Source: Sphingobacteriales bacterium (GTDB taxonomy: Bacteria; Bacteroidota; Bacteroidia; Chitinophagales; Chitinophagaceae). From it: a DNA stretch of 5,896 bases. The DNA is taken from contig JAHEFC010000267.1 in the NCBI GenBank assembly GCA_024640385.1, forward strand, positions 1-5,896, given 5' to 3'. The notes below the pieces were generated by a model, which saw only the letters and a list, made by a program, of their open reading frames with translations, was not told the DNA's origin and ran no database searches. Below are positions 1-5,842 of this stretch, one piece after another (within the stretch, counting starts at the first letter, position 1; each line of letters begins with the position of its first letter). A program made the position numbers and the translations under genes.

Positions 1-15
1 AGGCTATTTTCATGT

Positions 16-363
16 TCAGATGAAATCGTTGTTCTGGAAATATAGAAGAATGTGGTCTTTCATGAAGTCTTCCTGTTCTTTCAGGCTCATCGGCGGTATG
101 TGTTTAAGCTGGCGGAAATGCGGCCACCCATCAGGATCAACTGCGTCCAGCTCATAGAAGCCGCTGGAGGATAATATGGAACAAACAGCTACATGCATCA
201 GGTCCTGTTTCTGTTCTTTTGTGAATTTTTCCCTGGGATCTCCAAATTCCTGGATTCCGATCAGGAAAAGGATGGTTTCCATATCGGGTTTTTTCCCAAA
301 GCGCTGCATCAGCCTTTCTTCCAGTTTCCACCACCTCGCCTGCAGGTCATCTTGTATTTGCAT
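16..363 (-). CDS. Conserved-looking hypothetical protein, 115 aa, upstream of and divergent from serS
   Basis: I do not recognise a named family. The product is a 115-residue, charged, soluble-looking protein with no signal peptide or membrane segment, so a cytoplasmic location is likely. The N-terminal third is Trp/Glu/Arg rich (Trp11-Trp12, then Leu-Glu-Glu-Arg), followed by a hydrophobic helix-like stretch around residues 28-40 (METILFLIGIQEFG) and a second one around 54-66 (DLMHVAVCSILSS). The pattern suggests a small mainly helical protein. The aromatic and acidic C-terminus (residues 100-115) ends at a TGA. The ATG at 361-363 is favoured because a TAnnTTTG-type box lies only four bases upstream; Met19 is an alternative start. 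It is divergent from serS and has clean coding character in this frame, whereas overlapping frames give low-complexity shadows. The reading frame is well supported; the function is unknown. Confidence 0.8.
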   Translation of the reverse strand: MQIQDDLQARWWKLEERLMQRFGKKPDMETILFLIGIQEFGDPREKFTKEQKQDLMHVAVCSILSSSGFYELDAVDPDGWPHFRQLKHIPPMSLKEQEDFMKDHILLYFQNNDFI

Positions 364-367
364 CCTG

Positions 368-375
368 CAAAATTA
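368..375 (-). promoter_or_regulatory. Candidate Bacteroidota -7 box for the 115-aa gene
   Basis: Read on the minus strand this is TAATTTTG, an exact match to the Bacteroidota sigma-ABfr -7 consensus TAnnTTTG. It ends four bases before the ATG of the minus-strand gene, so transcription would begin at or next to the start codon, giving a leaderless or nearly leaderless message. No convincing TTTG -33 element is seen about 20 bases upstream, so the call rests on the -7 match and its position. Confidence 0.45.
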
Positions 376-394
376 ACAATAACGGCGGACGGAT

Positions 395-402
395 TATCTT
401 TG
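395..402 (+). promoter_or_regulatory. Candidate Bacteroidota -7 box for serS
   Basis: TATCTTTG matches the TAnnTTTG consensus exactly and ends 14 bases before the serS ATG. That predicts a start site around 406-410 and a very short A/T-rich leader. No good -33 TTTG is visible at the usual spacing. It sits only 19 bases from the outward-facing box of the divergent gene, so the two promoters probably share or compete for the same stretch of DNA. Confidence 0.5.
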
Positions 403-416
403 CGAAAATTTTTTAC

Positions 417-1688
417 ATGTTGCAGGTGAACCTGATCCGAAAGCAGAAAGAATGGGTGTTGGAAAGACTGGCCGTTAAAAACTTCCATGAACCGGCCCTG
501 GTAGACCGCGTTCTGGAGCTCGACGACCAGCGCAGGAGCCTGCAAACCGCTTCTGAACAACTGCTGGCAAGACGTAATGCGGCTTCCAAGGAGATCGGTG
601 CGCTGATGGGCCAGGGCAAAAAAGAAGAAGCAGAGAGCCGGAAAAAAGAAGTTGCTGATCTCAAAGAGAAGTTAGAACAGATAGAGAAAGACCTGGCCAT
701 AGCGGATAAGGATCTCCAGGATGCCCTGGTCAGGCTTCCGAACCTGCCCTCGGAAAAAGTGCCCAGGGGGAAAACGCCGGAAGACAATGAGGTGGTAAGG
801 CAGGGTGGCACGATCCCGCAGTTACCTGAAGGTTCGGTGCCCCATTGGGACCTGATCCGGAAATATGATATTGTTGATTTTGAAACCGGGGTGAAGATTA
901 CGGGCAGCGGGTTCCCCTTGTTCAAAGGCCAGGGCGCCAAACTGCAGCGTGCACTGGTGGCTTATTTTCTTGACTATAATACCGGCGCAGGTTATACAGA
1001 ATATATCCCTCCCTATATGGTGAACGAGGCCACCGCTTATGGAACAGGGCAGCTGCCGGATAAGGAAGGTCAGATGTACTATATGCCGGCGGATAATTTT
1101 TACATGATCCCTACCGCAGAAGTGCCGGTCACTAATATTTTCCGGGACGAGATATTGAAGGAGCCTGACCTGCCGGTGAAGATGACCGCCCACTCGCCCT
1201 GTTTCCGCCGGGAAGCGGGAAGTTTTGGAAAAGATGTACGCGGACTTAACCGGGTTCACCAGTTTGATAAAGTGGAGATCGTACAGCTTGTTCACCCATC
1301 AACGAGTTATGACGTACTGGAAGACATGGTGCTGCACGTGGAGAAGCTTGTACAGTCACTCGGCCTGCCGTATCGTATTCTTCGGTTATGCGGCGGCGAT
1401 ATGAGTTTTGCTTCTGCACTTACTTATGATTTTGAAGTGTACAGTGCTGCCCAGGAGAAATGGCTGGAAGTCAGTTCCGTGTCCAATTTTGAATCATTTC
1501 AAACCAACAGGATGAAGATACGGTATAAGGATGCCGATGGAAAAACACAATTGGTCCATTCGCTGAATGGCAGTTCCATGGCCCTTCCCAGGATCATTGC
1601 AGCAATATTGGAGAATAACCAGTTTGATGGCGGCATAAGGATCCCGGAAGTTATACAGCCTTATTTCGGCAAAGACACAATCAATTAA
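417..1688 (+). CDS. serS: Seryl-tRNA synthetase (class II, cytoplasmic)
   Basis: Charges tRNA-Ser (and tRNA-Sec where present) with serine, using ATP. The 423-residue length is normal for a bacterial enzyme. The start is fixed by the N-terminus MLQVNLIRKQKEWVLERL, which lines up with the usual first helix of SerRS. Residues about 27-105 form the long antiparallel coiled-coil arm that grips the tRNA (rich in Lys, Glu, Leu and Gln). The catalytic domain follows: the serine-pocket TAEVPVT at 233-239, class II motif 2 with Cys262-Phe-Arg-Arg-Glu266 and the following GSFGKDVRGL loop up to HQFDKVE at 281-287, and motif 3 as NGSSMALPR at 384-392 with the ATP-binding Arg392. Motif 3 differs from the NGSGLAVGR of Escherichia coli, which I take as lineage variation. 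All essential residues seem present and there is no sign of truncation. It is transcribed alone; the next gene is convergent. Confidence 0.98.
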   Translation: MLQVNLIRKQKEWVLERLAVKNFHEPALVDRVLELDDQRRSLQTASEQLLARRNAASKEIGALMGQGKKEEAESRKKEVADLKEKLEQIEKDLAIADKDLQDALVRLPNLPSEKVPRGKTPEDNEVVRQGGTIPQLPEGSVPHWDLIRKYDIVDFETGVKITGSGFPLFKGQGAKLQRALVAYFLDYNTGAGYTEYIPPYMVNEATAYGTGQLPDKEGQMYYMPADNFYMIPTAEVPVTNIFRDEILKEPDLPVKMTAHSPCFRREAGSFGKDVRGLNRVHQFDKVEIVQLVHPSTSYDVLEDMVLHVEKLVQSLGLPYRILRLCGGDMSFASALTYDFEVYSAAQEKWLEVSSVSNFESFQTNRMKIRYKDADGKTQLVHSLNGSSMALPRIIAAILENNQFDGGIRIPEVIQPYFGKDTIN

Positions 1689-1760
1689 GATAGCCAGATA
1701 GTAAGAGAGCCAGAGAGGAAGAATTCTTTCTCTCTGGCTCTCTTACTATCTGGCTATCTT
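1687..1760. repeat. 74-base near-perfect palindrome with 8-base internal periodicity, possible bidirectional terminator
   Basis: The arms 1687-1723 and 1724-1760 are reverse complements over all 37 positions except one G/T (1718 with 1729), which would still pair as G-U in RNA. The centre is GAATTC, so there is no built-in loop. The right arm from 1730 consists of four 8-base units starting at 1730, 1738, 1746 and 1754, each beginning CTMTCT; the last base of the fourth unit lies just outside the arm. The first and third units end in GG, the second and fourth in T plus a purine. The left arm is the mirror image. The palindrome overlaps the last two bases of the serS stop codon and ends 15 bases before the stop of the convergent gene, so its place fits a shared terminator. 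It lacks the T-run of an intrinsic terminator, and its length and internal repetition suggest a repeat-derived element. Confidence 0.85.
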
Positions 1761-1775
1761 GAGCAGGTCAGCATT

Positions 1776-2180
1776 CTATTTAAAGACGCAATTGTCCATC
1801 ATCACTTCTTCCATCAGATCATTATAAGAAGTGAGTCTGCCTTGTATTTTTACCTGGTCACCTGTTTTGACTGAACTCAATTTCGCAAGGTTGGTAGAGT
1901 CCATGCTGCAAATGATATTTCCCAGCGAGACATGGTTGCCTTCTACGCCGGTTACGGCACCCTCAACGAGGATGGCCTGGTCAACATATTTTGATAAGGC
2001 TGCTGTATCAGACTTGAATGAATCAGTCAATGCGGTACTGGTGAGTTCAAATTTTGGCTTTTCCGCACTTACGTCACGATGGGGTTTATAGAACACATAC
2101 CATACTGCCCAACCGCCAACGATAAAGCCAACTAATACGCCGAGAATCAGGATGTTCTTGAATGTCTTTGAGATCTTCAT
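1776..2180 (-). CDS. Small membrane-anchored OB-fold protein (tRNA_anti-like family)
   Basis: A 134-residue protein with a basic N-terminus (MKISKTFKN), one hydrophobic segment at about residues 9-30 and then the juxtamembrane KPHRDV at 32-37. The rest should lie outside the cytoplasmic membrane; there is no lipobox Cys. Residues about 45-62 form a short helix (LTDSFKSDTAAL), and about 64-134 resemble an OB-fold: KYVDQAILVEGAVTGVE, a central strand around Cys91, then GDQVKIQGRLTSYN and a terminal strand ending DNCVFK. This layout matches the tRNA_anti-like (OB-fold putative lipoprotein) family common in Bacteroidota. Despite its name, that family has no demonstrated tRNA role here, and the exported location argues against one. 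The two cysteines (91, 131) could pair. The start ATG at 2178-2180 is the only one that precedes the membrane segment. It is convergent with serS and divergent from the cytochrome-like operon. Confidence 0.85.
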   Translation of the reverse strand: MKISKTFKNILILGVLVGFIVGGWAVWYVFYKPHRDVSAEKPKFELTSTALTDSFKSDTAALSKYVDQAILVEGAVTGVEGNHVSLGNIICSMDSTNLAKLSSVKTGDQVKIQGRLTSYNDLMEEVMMDNCVFK

Positions 2181-2197
2181 ATTATATAGATGATGTT

Positions 2198-2205
2198 AAA
2201 AATTA
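2198..2205 (-). promoter_or_regulatory. Weak candidate -7 box for the OB-fold gene
   Basis: On the minus strand this reads TAATTTTT, one mismatch from TAnnTTTG, 17 bases before the ATG. A TTTTTG lies 22 bases upstream on the same strand, close to the expected -33 spacing of about 19-21. The region is A/T rich, so a chance match is possible. No equally good plus-strand promoter was found in the 201-base gap before the operon. Confidence 0.25.
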
Positions 2206-2381
2206 TTGGTGGGGTCAAATTTGGTTACAAAAATTTCAGGGACACATGAGGAATATCAGTCCACCGGCAAATAATTGTCACAGGAATGTCAGCTCCCGCT
2301 TTGTAACCTTTGTCACTCGAAAGGCAAAAGCATTACTCCCTCATCCTCGGCAGCACACTAGAAATTTTTAAAACCATTAGT

Positions 2382-3563
2382 ATGGGCAATCTCAGACTGA
2401 GAAAAATTGCTACATCTATTGTAGTGATCCTTTTCATCCTTACAGCAATGATCCAGTGCACCAAGGACGGTGTAAATGCACCTTTGATTCAGAGGGCAGT
2501 AGTGGATCCCGATTCTACCGTATTCGCATCTTTCTACGACACCGTTTGGATCAACCAACGCGATGTGACGCCTGACGTGAACGATGTCATAGGCTCATGG
2601 GGTGTTCTTTCCATTATTAAAAGCAACTGCGGTTCCTCTGCCTGCCATTCAGGAAGCTTCAAGCCAAGTCTCGCTACATACGCTGACATCAGGGCATTGG
2701 TTGTTCCGGGGAATCCGGAAGGGAGCAAGCTTTATCAACTGATCACTACCAGTGAAGTGGCAAAGGCAATGCCTCCGGTCAATTATGGCGTTGATCTCTC
2801 TGTGACTGAAAAAACCAAGATCTATAACTGGATCAAGCATGGAGCTTACGAGCGGCCTGTACTGGAAGATTTCCGTCCTGCCGCAGTTTCCCTGATCACC
2901 AATGGATGTGGTTCTGCCAATTGCCATAACCAGGCTACTGTAGGTGGAGCTTGGGCCAGGAGGAACCTGATCAGCGTAGCCCCTGGTGATACCGTATCAT
3001 ATAATTATATAAATCCGGGTAACGGTTCAGTTACCATTTATGCGCAGTTGAAAGAGCCTAAACTTTCGCAGGTCTGGAATGCATATAAAGACAGCGCAAG
3101 AAAATTTGCCGCTGATACAGTGGCCAATGCAAGCTTCAGGCCATACAAAACATTCGGTACTCCTATAGTTGCCAGCAGTTATCGTGGCCCGTTGAATACA
3201 TATGACGACCTGATCTTTGATATTCATTATCCGAAAAGCCTGAGAACAAACGGTACACCATTGTATACCAGCCCTTCAGGAGTGAAATACTACAACCGCG
3301 GTAATGTACTGGATGCATCAAGCGCACTGATCTCCCGTATAGACTCTACAATTTTACTGGCCAATCCTACTACTAAAGTATGGGCAACCAAACACCAGGG
3401 TGATATGGCATATGGAGATGGTGGACTTAGCAGGAGCGAGATCGCACTGATCAAGGCCTGGTATTTTGCCGACCCGAATATCGCCGACGTATGGAAATAC
3501 GGTAAAGATGGCAGTGGCATTTTCAAATACAGGAATACAGGAACCATCATTAAGAAAAATTAG
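2382..3563 (+). CDS. Lipoprotein with two cytochrome c-like modules (CX4CH motifs), 393 aa
   Basis: Probably an envelope electron-transfer or haem-binding lipoprotein. The ATG at 2382 is chosen because it opens directly onto a signal peptide (MGNLRLRK, hydrophobic 9-24) ending at Cys26; the frame extends further upstream only through a TTG at 2310 with no signal-like content. The lipobox Met-Ile-Gln-Cys is imperfect. Module 1 has Cys83-GSSA-Cys88-His89, then Met130-Pro-Pro as the likely distal ligand, then WIKHGA at 150-155, the helix typical of cytochrome c domains. Module 2 has Cys176-GSAN-Cys181-His182, but its Met342 (GDMAYGDGGLS) and the Trp360 helix come about 160 residues later, so a large insertion rich in Tyr, Pro and Asn splits it. 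Both sites are CX4CH rather than CXXCH, as in planctomycete-type/PSCyt-like domains of Bacteroidota lipoproteins. First gene of the four-gene operon; gap to the next gene 22 bases. Covalent haem attachment is inferred, not seen. Confidence 0.85.
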   Translation: MGNLRLRKIATSIVVILFILTAMIQCTKDGVNAPLIQRAVVDPDSTVFASFYDTVWINQRDVTPDVNDVIGSWGVLSIIKSNCGSSACHSGSFKPSLATYADIRALVVPGNPEGSKLYQLITTSEVAKAMPPVNYGVDLSVTEKTKIYNWIKHGAYERPVLEDFRPAAVSLITNGCGSANCHNQATVGGAWARRNLISVAPGDTVSYNYINPGNGSVTIYAQLKEPKLSQVWNAYKDSARKFAADTVANASFRPYKTFGTPIVASSYRGPLNTYDDLIFDIHYPKSLRTNGTPLYTSPSGVKYYNRGNVLDASSALISRIDSTILLANPTTKVWATKHQGDMAYGDGGLSRSEIALIKAWYFADPNIADVWKYGKDGSGIFKYRNTGTIIKKN

Positions 3564-3585
3564 TCGAACTCTTCAAATTTATTAT

Positions 3586-4206
3586 ATGAAGAAAGCAACG
3601 TTATTCACGCTTATTCTTATAGCTGCCATCTGGCTCCCATCATGTTATAAGAACTACTACGATGTTACCGATGAAGCGCTGACATCGATCAATTCCGTTT
3701 CATTCAGAAACGACGTGGTACCCATTATGGTCAGTGGAGCATGCGGATGCCACAACAACGGAAGTACACGCCAGATCTGGTTCTCCTATAAAGACACTGT
3801 TTATTATTCTGCCATCCAGGCACGCGCAGGCGTACTTAATGATATGGCCAAAGGCGGAGCACACCCAGGCGAAGGAAGTATCTATTTCACTCCTTCCCAG
3901 GCATCCATAGTGAGAAAATGGTTTGACCAGGGTGCAAAAGATGACTATGTACCACCTCCAATTACCGGTGATGTGACCTATGGTGTCCATATTCTGCCGA
4001 TCTATAAAACAGATTGTAAGGGAAGCTCATGCCATGGCGGACTTGCAGTTTCACTTGATTATACTTCAATGAAGAACAATGAACCGACCATCAAAACCAT
4101 GATGAATTCAGGTGGTCAGTCCGGTCACCCCGGTGGTCCCTTAGGCATTTCACCAACTACATCATCTACATTCCTGGCATGGATAGCACAGGGATACAAA
4201 CCATGA
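3586..4206 (+). CDS. Short lipoprotein with two cytochrome c-like modules (CXCH and CX4CH), 206 aa
   Basis: A smaller relative of the preceding gene. The ATG at 3586 gives a clear lipoprotein signal peptide, MKKATLFTLILIAAIW then LPSC with Cys20 as the lipidated residue; the frame is open further upstream only inside the preceding gene. Module 1 contains Cys53-Gly-Cys55-His56 (a CXCH site), Met87 in NDMAKGGAHPG as possible distal ligand, and the helix ending RKWFDQGA at 110-117. Module 2 has Cys144-KGSS-Cys149-His150, then Met172-Met173 in a Gly-rich stretch, and ends in LAWIAQGYKP at the C-terminus. The module order Cys-His, Met, Trp-helix-Gly repeats that of the upstream protein, so the two probably arose by duplication and may work as partners at the same membrane. 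The CXCH site departs from known cytochrome c attachment motifs, so module 1 may be degenerate or may bind something else. The gap to the YceI gene is 41 bases. Confidence 0.85.
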   Translation: MKKATLFTLILIAAIWLPSCYKNYYDVTDEALTSINSVSFRNDVVPIMVSGACGCHNNGSTRQIWFSYKDTVYYSAIQARAGVLNDMAKGGAHPGEGSIYFTPSQASIVRKWFDQGAKDDYVPPPITGDVTYGVHILPIYKTDCKGSSCHGGLAVSLDYTSMKNNEPTIKTMMNSGGQSGHPGGPLGISPTTSSTFLAWIAQGYKP

Positions 4207-4247
4207 TGAAGGTCCGAAACAAATTATCAAACTGAAAAAATCAGCAT

Positions 4248-4799
4248 ATGAAAAAAGTCCTCCTTGCAGCCTTAATGACCATTGTGGTTCTGGGCCTCAA
4301 CGCACAAACATTCAAAACAAGAGATGGGAATATCTATTTCAATCCAAATAAGAATCAGTCGAATAAAGAATATTCCGCATTAAGTAAAGAAGCCACAGCC
4401 GTGCTGAATGCTGATAAATCTGAAGTGGCTCTGCTGGTTCCGATGAAGTCTTTCCATTTCAATAACGCCCTCCTTGAAGAGCATTTCAATGAGAATTACC
4501 TGCATACCAACAAATATCCAAATGGAACCTACAAGGGTAAACTGATTGGTTTCGATAAGTCAATGCTTGCAAAAGACGGCGAATATAAACTGAGTTCTGA
4601 AGGCACGGTGGATATGCATGGTGCACAGAAACCATTTAAATCACCGGTTACACTAAAAGTGAAAGGCGGGGTTGCCACATTTGTCTGCAATTTCACCATC
4701 AAGGCAGAGGATCACAATATTGAGATCCCCGACCTGGTAAAACCTAAGCTGTCTGAAGCCACACCCCTGGACGCAACCATTTCTTTTAAAATGAATTAG
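4248..4799 (+). CDS. Secreted YceI-family lipocalin-fold protein, 183 aa
   Basis: YceI proteins form an elongated beta-barrel that binds polyisoprenoids or other long amphiphilic lipids, including quinone-like molecules, in the periplasm. The signal peptide is MKKVLLAALMTIVVLGLNA with likely cleavage after Ala19, leaving Gln20 as the mature N-terminus. The family core is clear: a strand pair around DGNIYFNPN (26-34), KSEVALLVPMKSFHFNNAL (57-75), the signature EEHFNENYLHTNKYP (77-91), then GTYKGKLIGF (93-102) and SSEGTVDMHGAQKPF (116-130), closing with IEIPDLVKPKLSEA. Length is near the family norm, and the variant resembles those common in Bacteroidota. Its place between haem-type lipoproteins and a DUF5777 barrel suggests it carries a lipid or quinone for that system; the ligand cannot be told from sequence. 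The start is fixed by the signal peptide; the leader is A-rich with no Shine-Dalgarno. Confidence 0.93.
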   Translation: MKKVLLAALMTIVVLGLNAQTFKTRDGNIYFNPNKNQSNKEYSALSKEATAVLNADKSEVALLVPMKSFHFNNALLEEHFNENYLHTNKYPNGTYKGKLIGFDKSMLAKDGEYKLSSEGTVDMHGAQKPFKSPVTLKVKGGVATFVCNFTIKAEDHNIEIPDLVKPKLSEATPLDATISFKMN

Positions 4800-4825
4800 A
4801 AATCCATCAACTTAATCAATAAGTC

Positions 4826-5773
4826 ATGAAAAGGATACTATTGATCTCAATTGTCGGCCTGTTCTTATCGGGAAGTATATCTGCCCAGGATGACCTGCTG
4901 GCTGACCTCGTGAAAGAAGACTCTTCCACGGTGAAACAGAATATCACTATTGCAACATTCAAGTCTACCCGTGTCATCAACATGCATAGTGTTGAGATGA
5001 CCGGTGAAGGCAACCTTCAGTTCATGATCATCCACCATTTTGGTGAGATATGGGATAACAGTGAAGGAGGAGCAAACTTTGCCAGGTTATTGGGTATGAA
5101 CTCAGGATTTGCCAATACCTATATGTCATTCGATTACACCCCTGTAAGATGGATGAATCTTGGCCTTGCATGGTCAGGCAACACTTCCATGGAAGGTACT
5201 GCCAAGTTCAAATGGATGAGGCAGCAGTCCGGCCAGAAAAATTACCCATTGAGTATCGCTTCCGTTCATGTGGCTCACCTGGATGCCTCTGAGAAACTTG
5301 ATACTCCCAACGACCTGTACTGGAACAGGATGTCTTTTTTAAACCAGTTGCTGATCGCAAGGAAATTTTCTGAGGCCATTTCAGCGCAGCTGGTCCCATC
5401 ATGGGTTCACTACAATATTGTACCTTATGGCAACCAGGACCTTCACGACATATTCTCTGTAGGCATAGGCGGCCGTGTGAAATTGTCTGCAAAGCAAGCC
5501 CTGACATTTGAATATTCACGTCAGTTGAATGGTTACGAAAATGTGATTGACAAATCAGGTGAAATAGTAAGCTATTCTCCAAACCTGTTCTCCCTTGGAT
5601 ACGACTGGGATACAGGCGGACACATCTTCCAGTTCTTCCTGACCAACAGTGCCTATGCAAGCAATATCCACCAGCTTTCTGTGAATACTGTCAAGGATAA
5701 TTTAGGACAGTGGTCACTGGGATTCAATCTGAACAGGAGTTATGCCATCAAACATAAAGTACAAACTAAATAA
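4826..5773 (+). CDS. DUF5777-family predicted outer-membrane beta-barrel protein, 315 aa
   Basis: The N-terminus MKRILLISIVGLFLSGSISA is a classic signal peptide with cleavage after Ala20, leaving Gln21. An acidic linker (DDLLADLVKEDSS, 22-34) precedes the family hallmark FKSTRVINMHSVE at 45-57 and the first strands GNLQFMIIHHFGEIWD (62-77). The rest alternates short polar turns with amphipathic strands ending in aromatic residues, for example TYMSFDYTPVRWMNLGLAWSG (98-118, given here only by its ends), ALTFEYSRQLNG (225-236), FSLGYDWDTGGHIFQFFLT (255-273) and QWSLGFNLNRSY (295-306), as expected of an outer-membrane barrel. The chain ends in a short basic tail (KHKVQTK) rather than the usual terminal Phe/Tyr. 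Members of DUF5777 have no established function. It is the last gene of the operon, 26 bases after yceI-type gene and followed by a terminator, so it may be the surface or anchoring partner of the lipoproteins. Confidence 0.88.
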   Translation: MKRILLISIVGLFLSGSISAQDDLLADLVKEDSSTVKQNITIATFKSTRVINMHSVEMTGEGNLQFMIIHHFGEIWDNSEGGANFARLLGMNSGFANTYMSFDYTPVRWMNLGLAWSGNTSMEGTAKFKWMRQQSGQKNYPLSIASVHVAHLDASEKLDTPNDLYWNRMSFLNQLLIARKFSEAISAQLVPSWVHYNIVPYGNQDLHDIFSVGIGGRVKLSAKQALTFEYSRQLNGYENVIDKSGEIVSYSPNLFSLGYDWDTGGHIFQFFLTNSAYASNIHQLSVNTVKDNLGQWSLGFNLNRSYAIKHKVQTK

Positions 5774-5803
5774 CCCTTAAAATAGGTCTTAAACAGTGAG
5801 TCG

Positions 5804-5842
5804 TCCGGGAGTGTTCATAAGGAATGTTCCCGGATTTTTTTT
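5804..5842 (+). terminator. Intrinsic terminator of the cytochrome-like/YceI/DUF5777 operon
   Basis: A 13-base-pair stem (5804-5816 with 5822-5834) opens with TCCGGGA pairing to TCCCGGA, continues through three G-U pairs and closes with TTC/GAA around a five-base loop ATAAG. Eight Ts follow at 5835-5842. It lies 30 bases after the stop codon of the barrel gene, which supports the four genes ending as one transcript here. Confidence 0.92.

Noticed and set aside
413..940. 175-aa minus-strand frame opposite serS
   Set aside because: It is rich in Ser, Arg and Leu in the way expected of an antisense shadow and lies wholly over the conserved serS coding region.
1687..1760. CRISPR repeat or IS terminal inverted repeat
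   Set aside because: There are no spacers between repeats and no transposase; a single palindrome with short tandem units fits neither.
2305..2312. AACCTTTG as a -7 box for the four-gene operon
   Set aside because: It lacks the first T of TAnnTTTG and there is no TTTG at the proper distance upstream; too weak to list, although the position about 70 bases before the ATG is possible.
2293..2333. Short inverted repeat CCTTT/AAAGG as an operator or attenuator before the operon
   Set aside because: Only five pairs with a loop of about nine bases in A/T-rich DNA; expected by chance.
2310..2381. Longer start (TTG at 2310) for the 393-aa lipoprotein
   Set aside because: It would put 24 residues without signal character before the clear lipoprotein signal peptide, which begins at the ATG at 2382.
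3466..3585. Longer start for the short lipoprotein inside the preceding gene
   Set aside because: The added 40 residues are the out-of-frame shadow of the upstream gene; the signal peptide with lipobox LPSC begins at 3586.
5208..5660. 150-aa minus-strand frame opposite the DUF5777 gene
   Set aside because: The composition is rich in Arg, Ser, Cys and His with no recognisable domain, and the plus strand carries a signal peptide and family hallmark.
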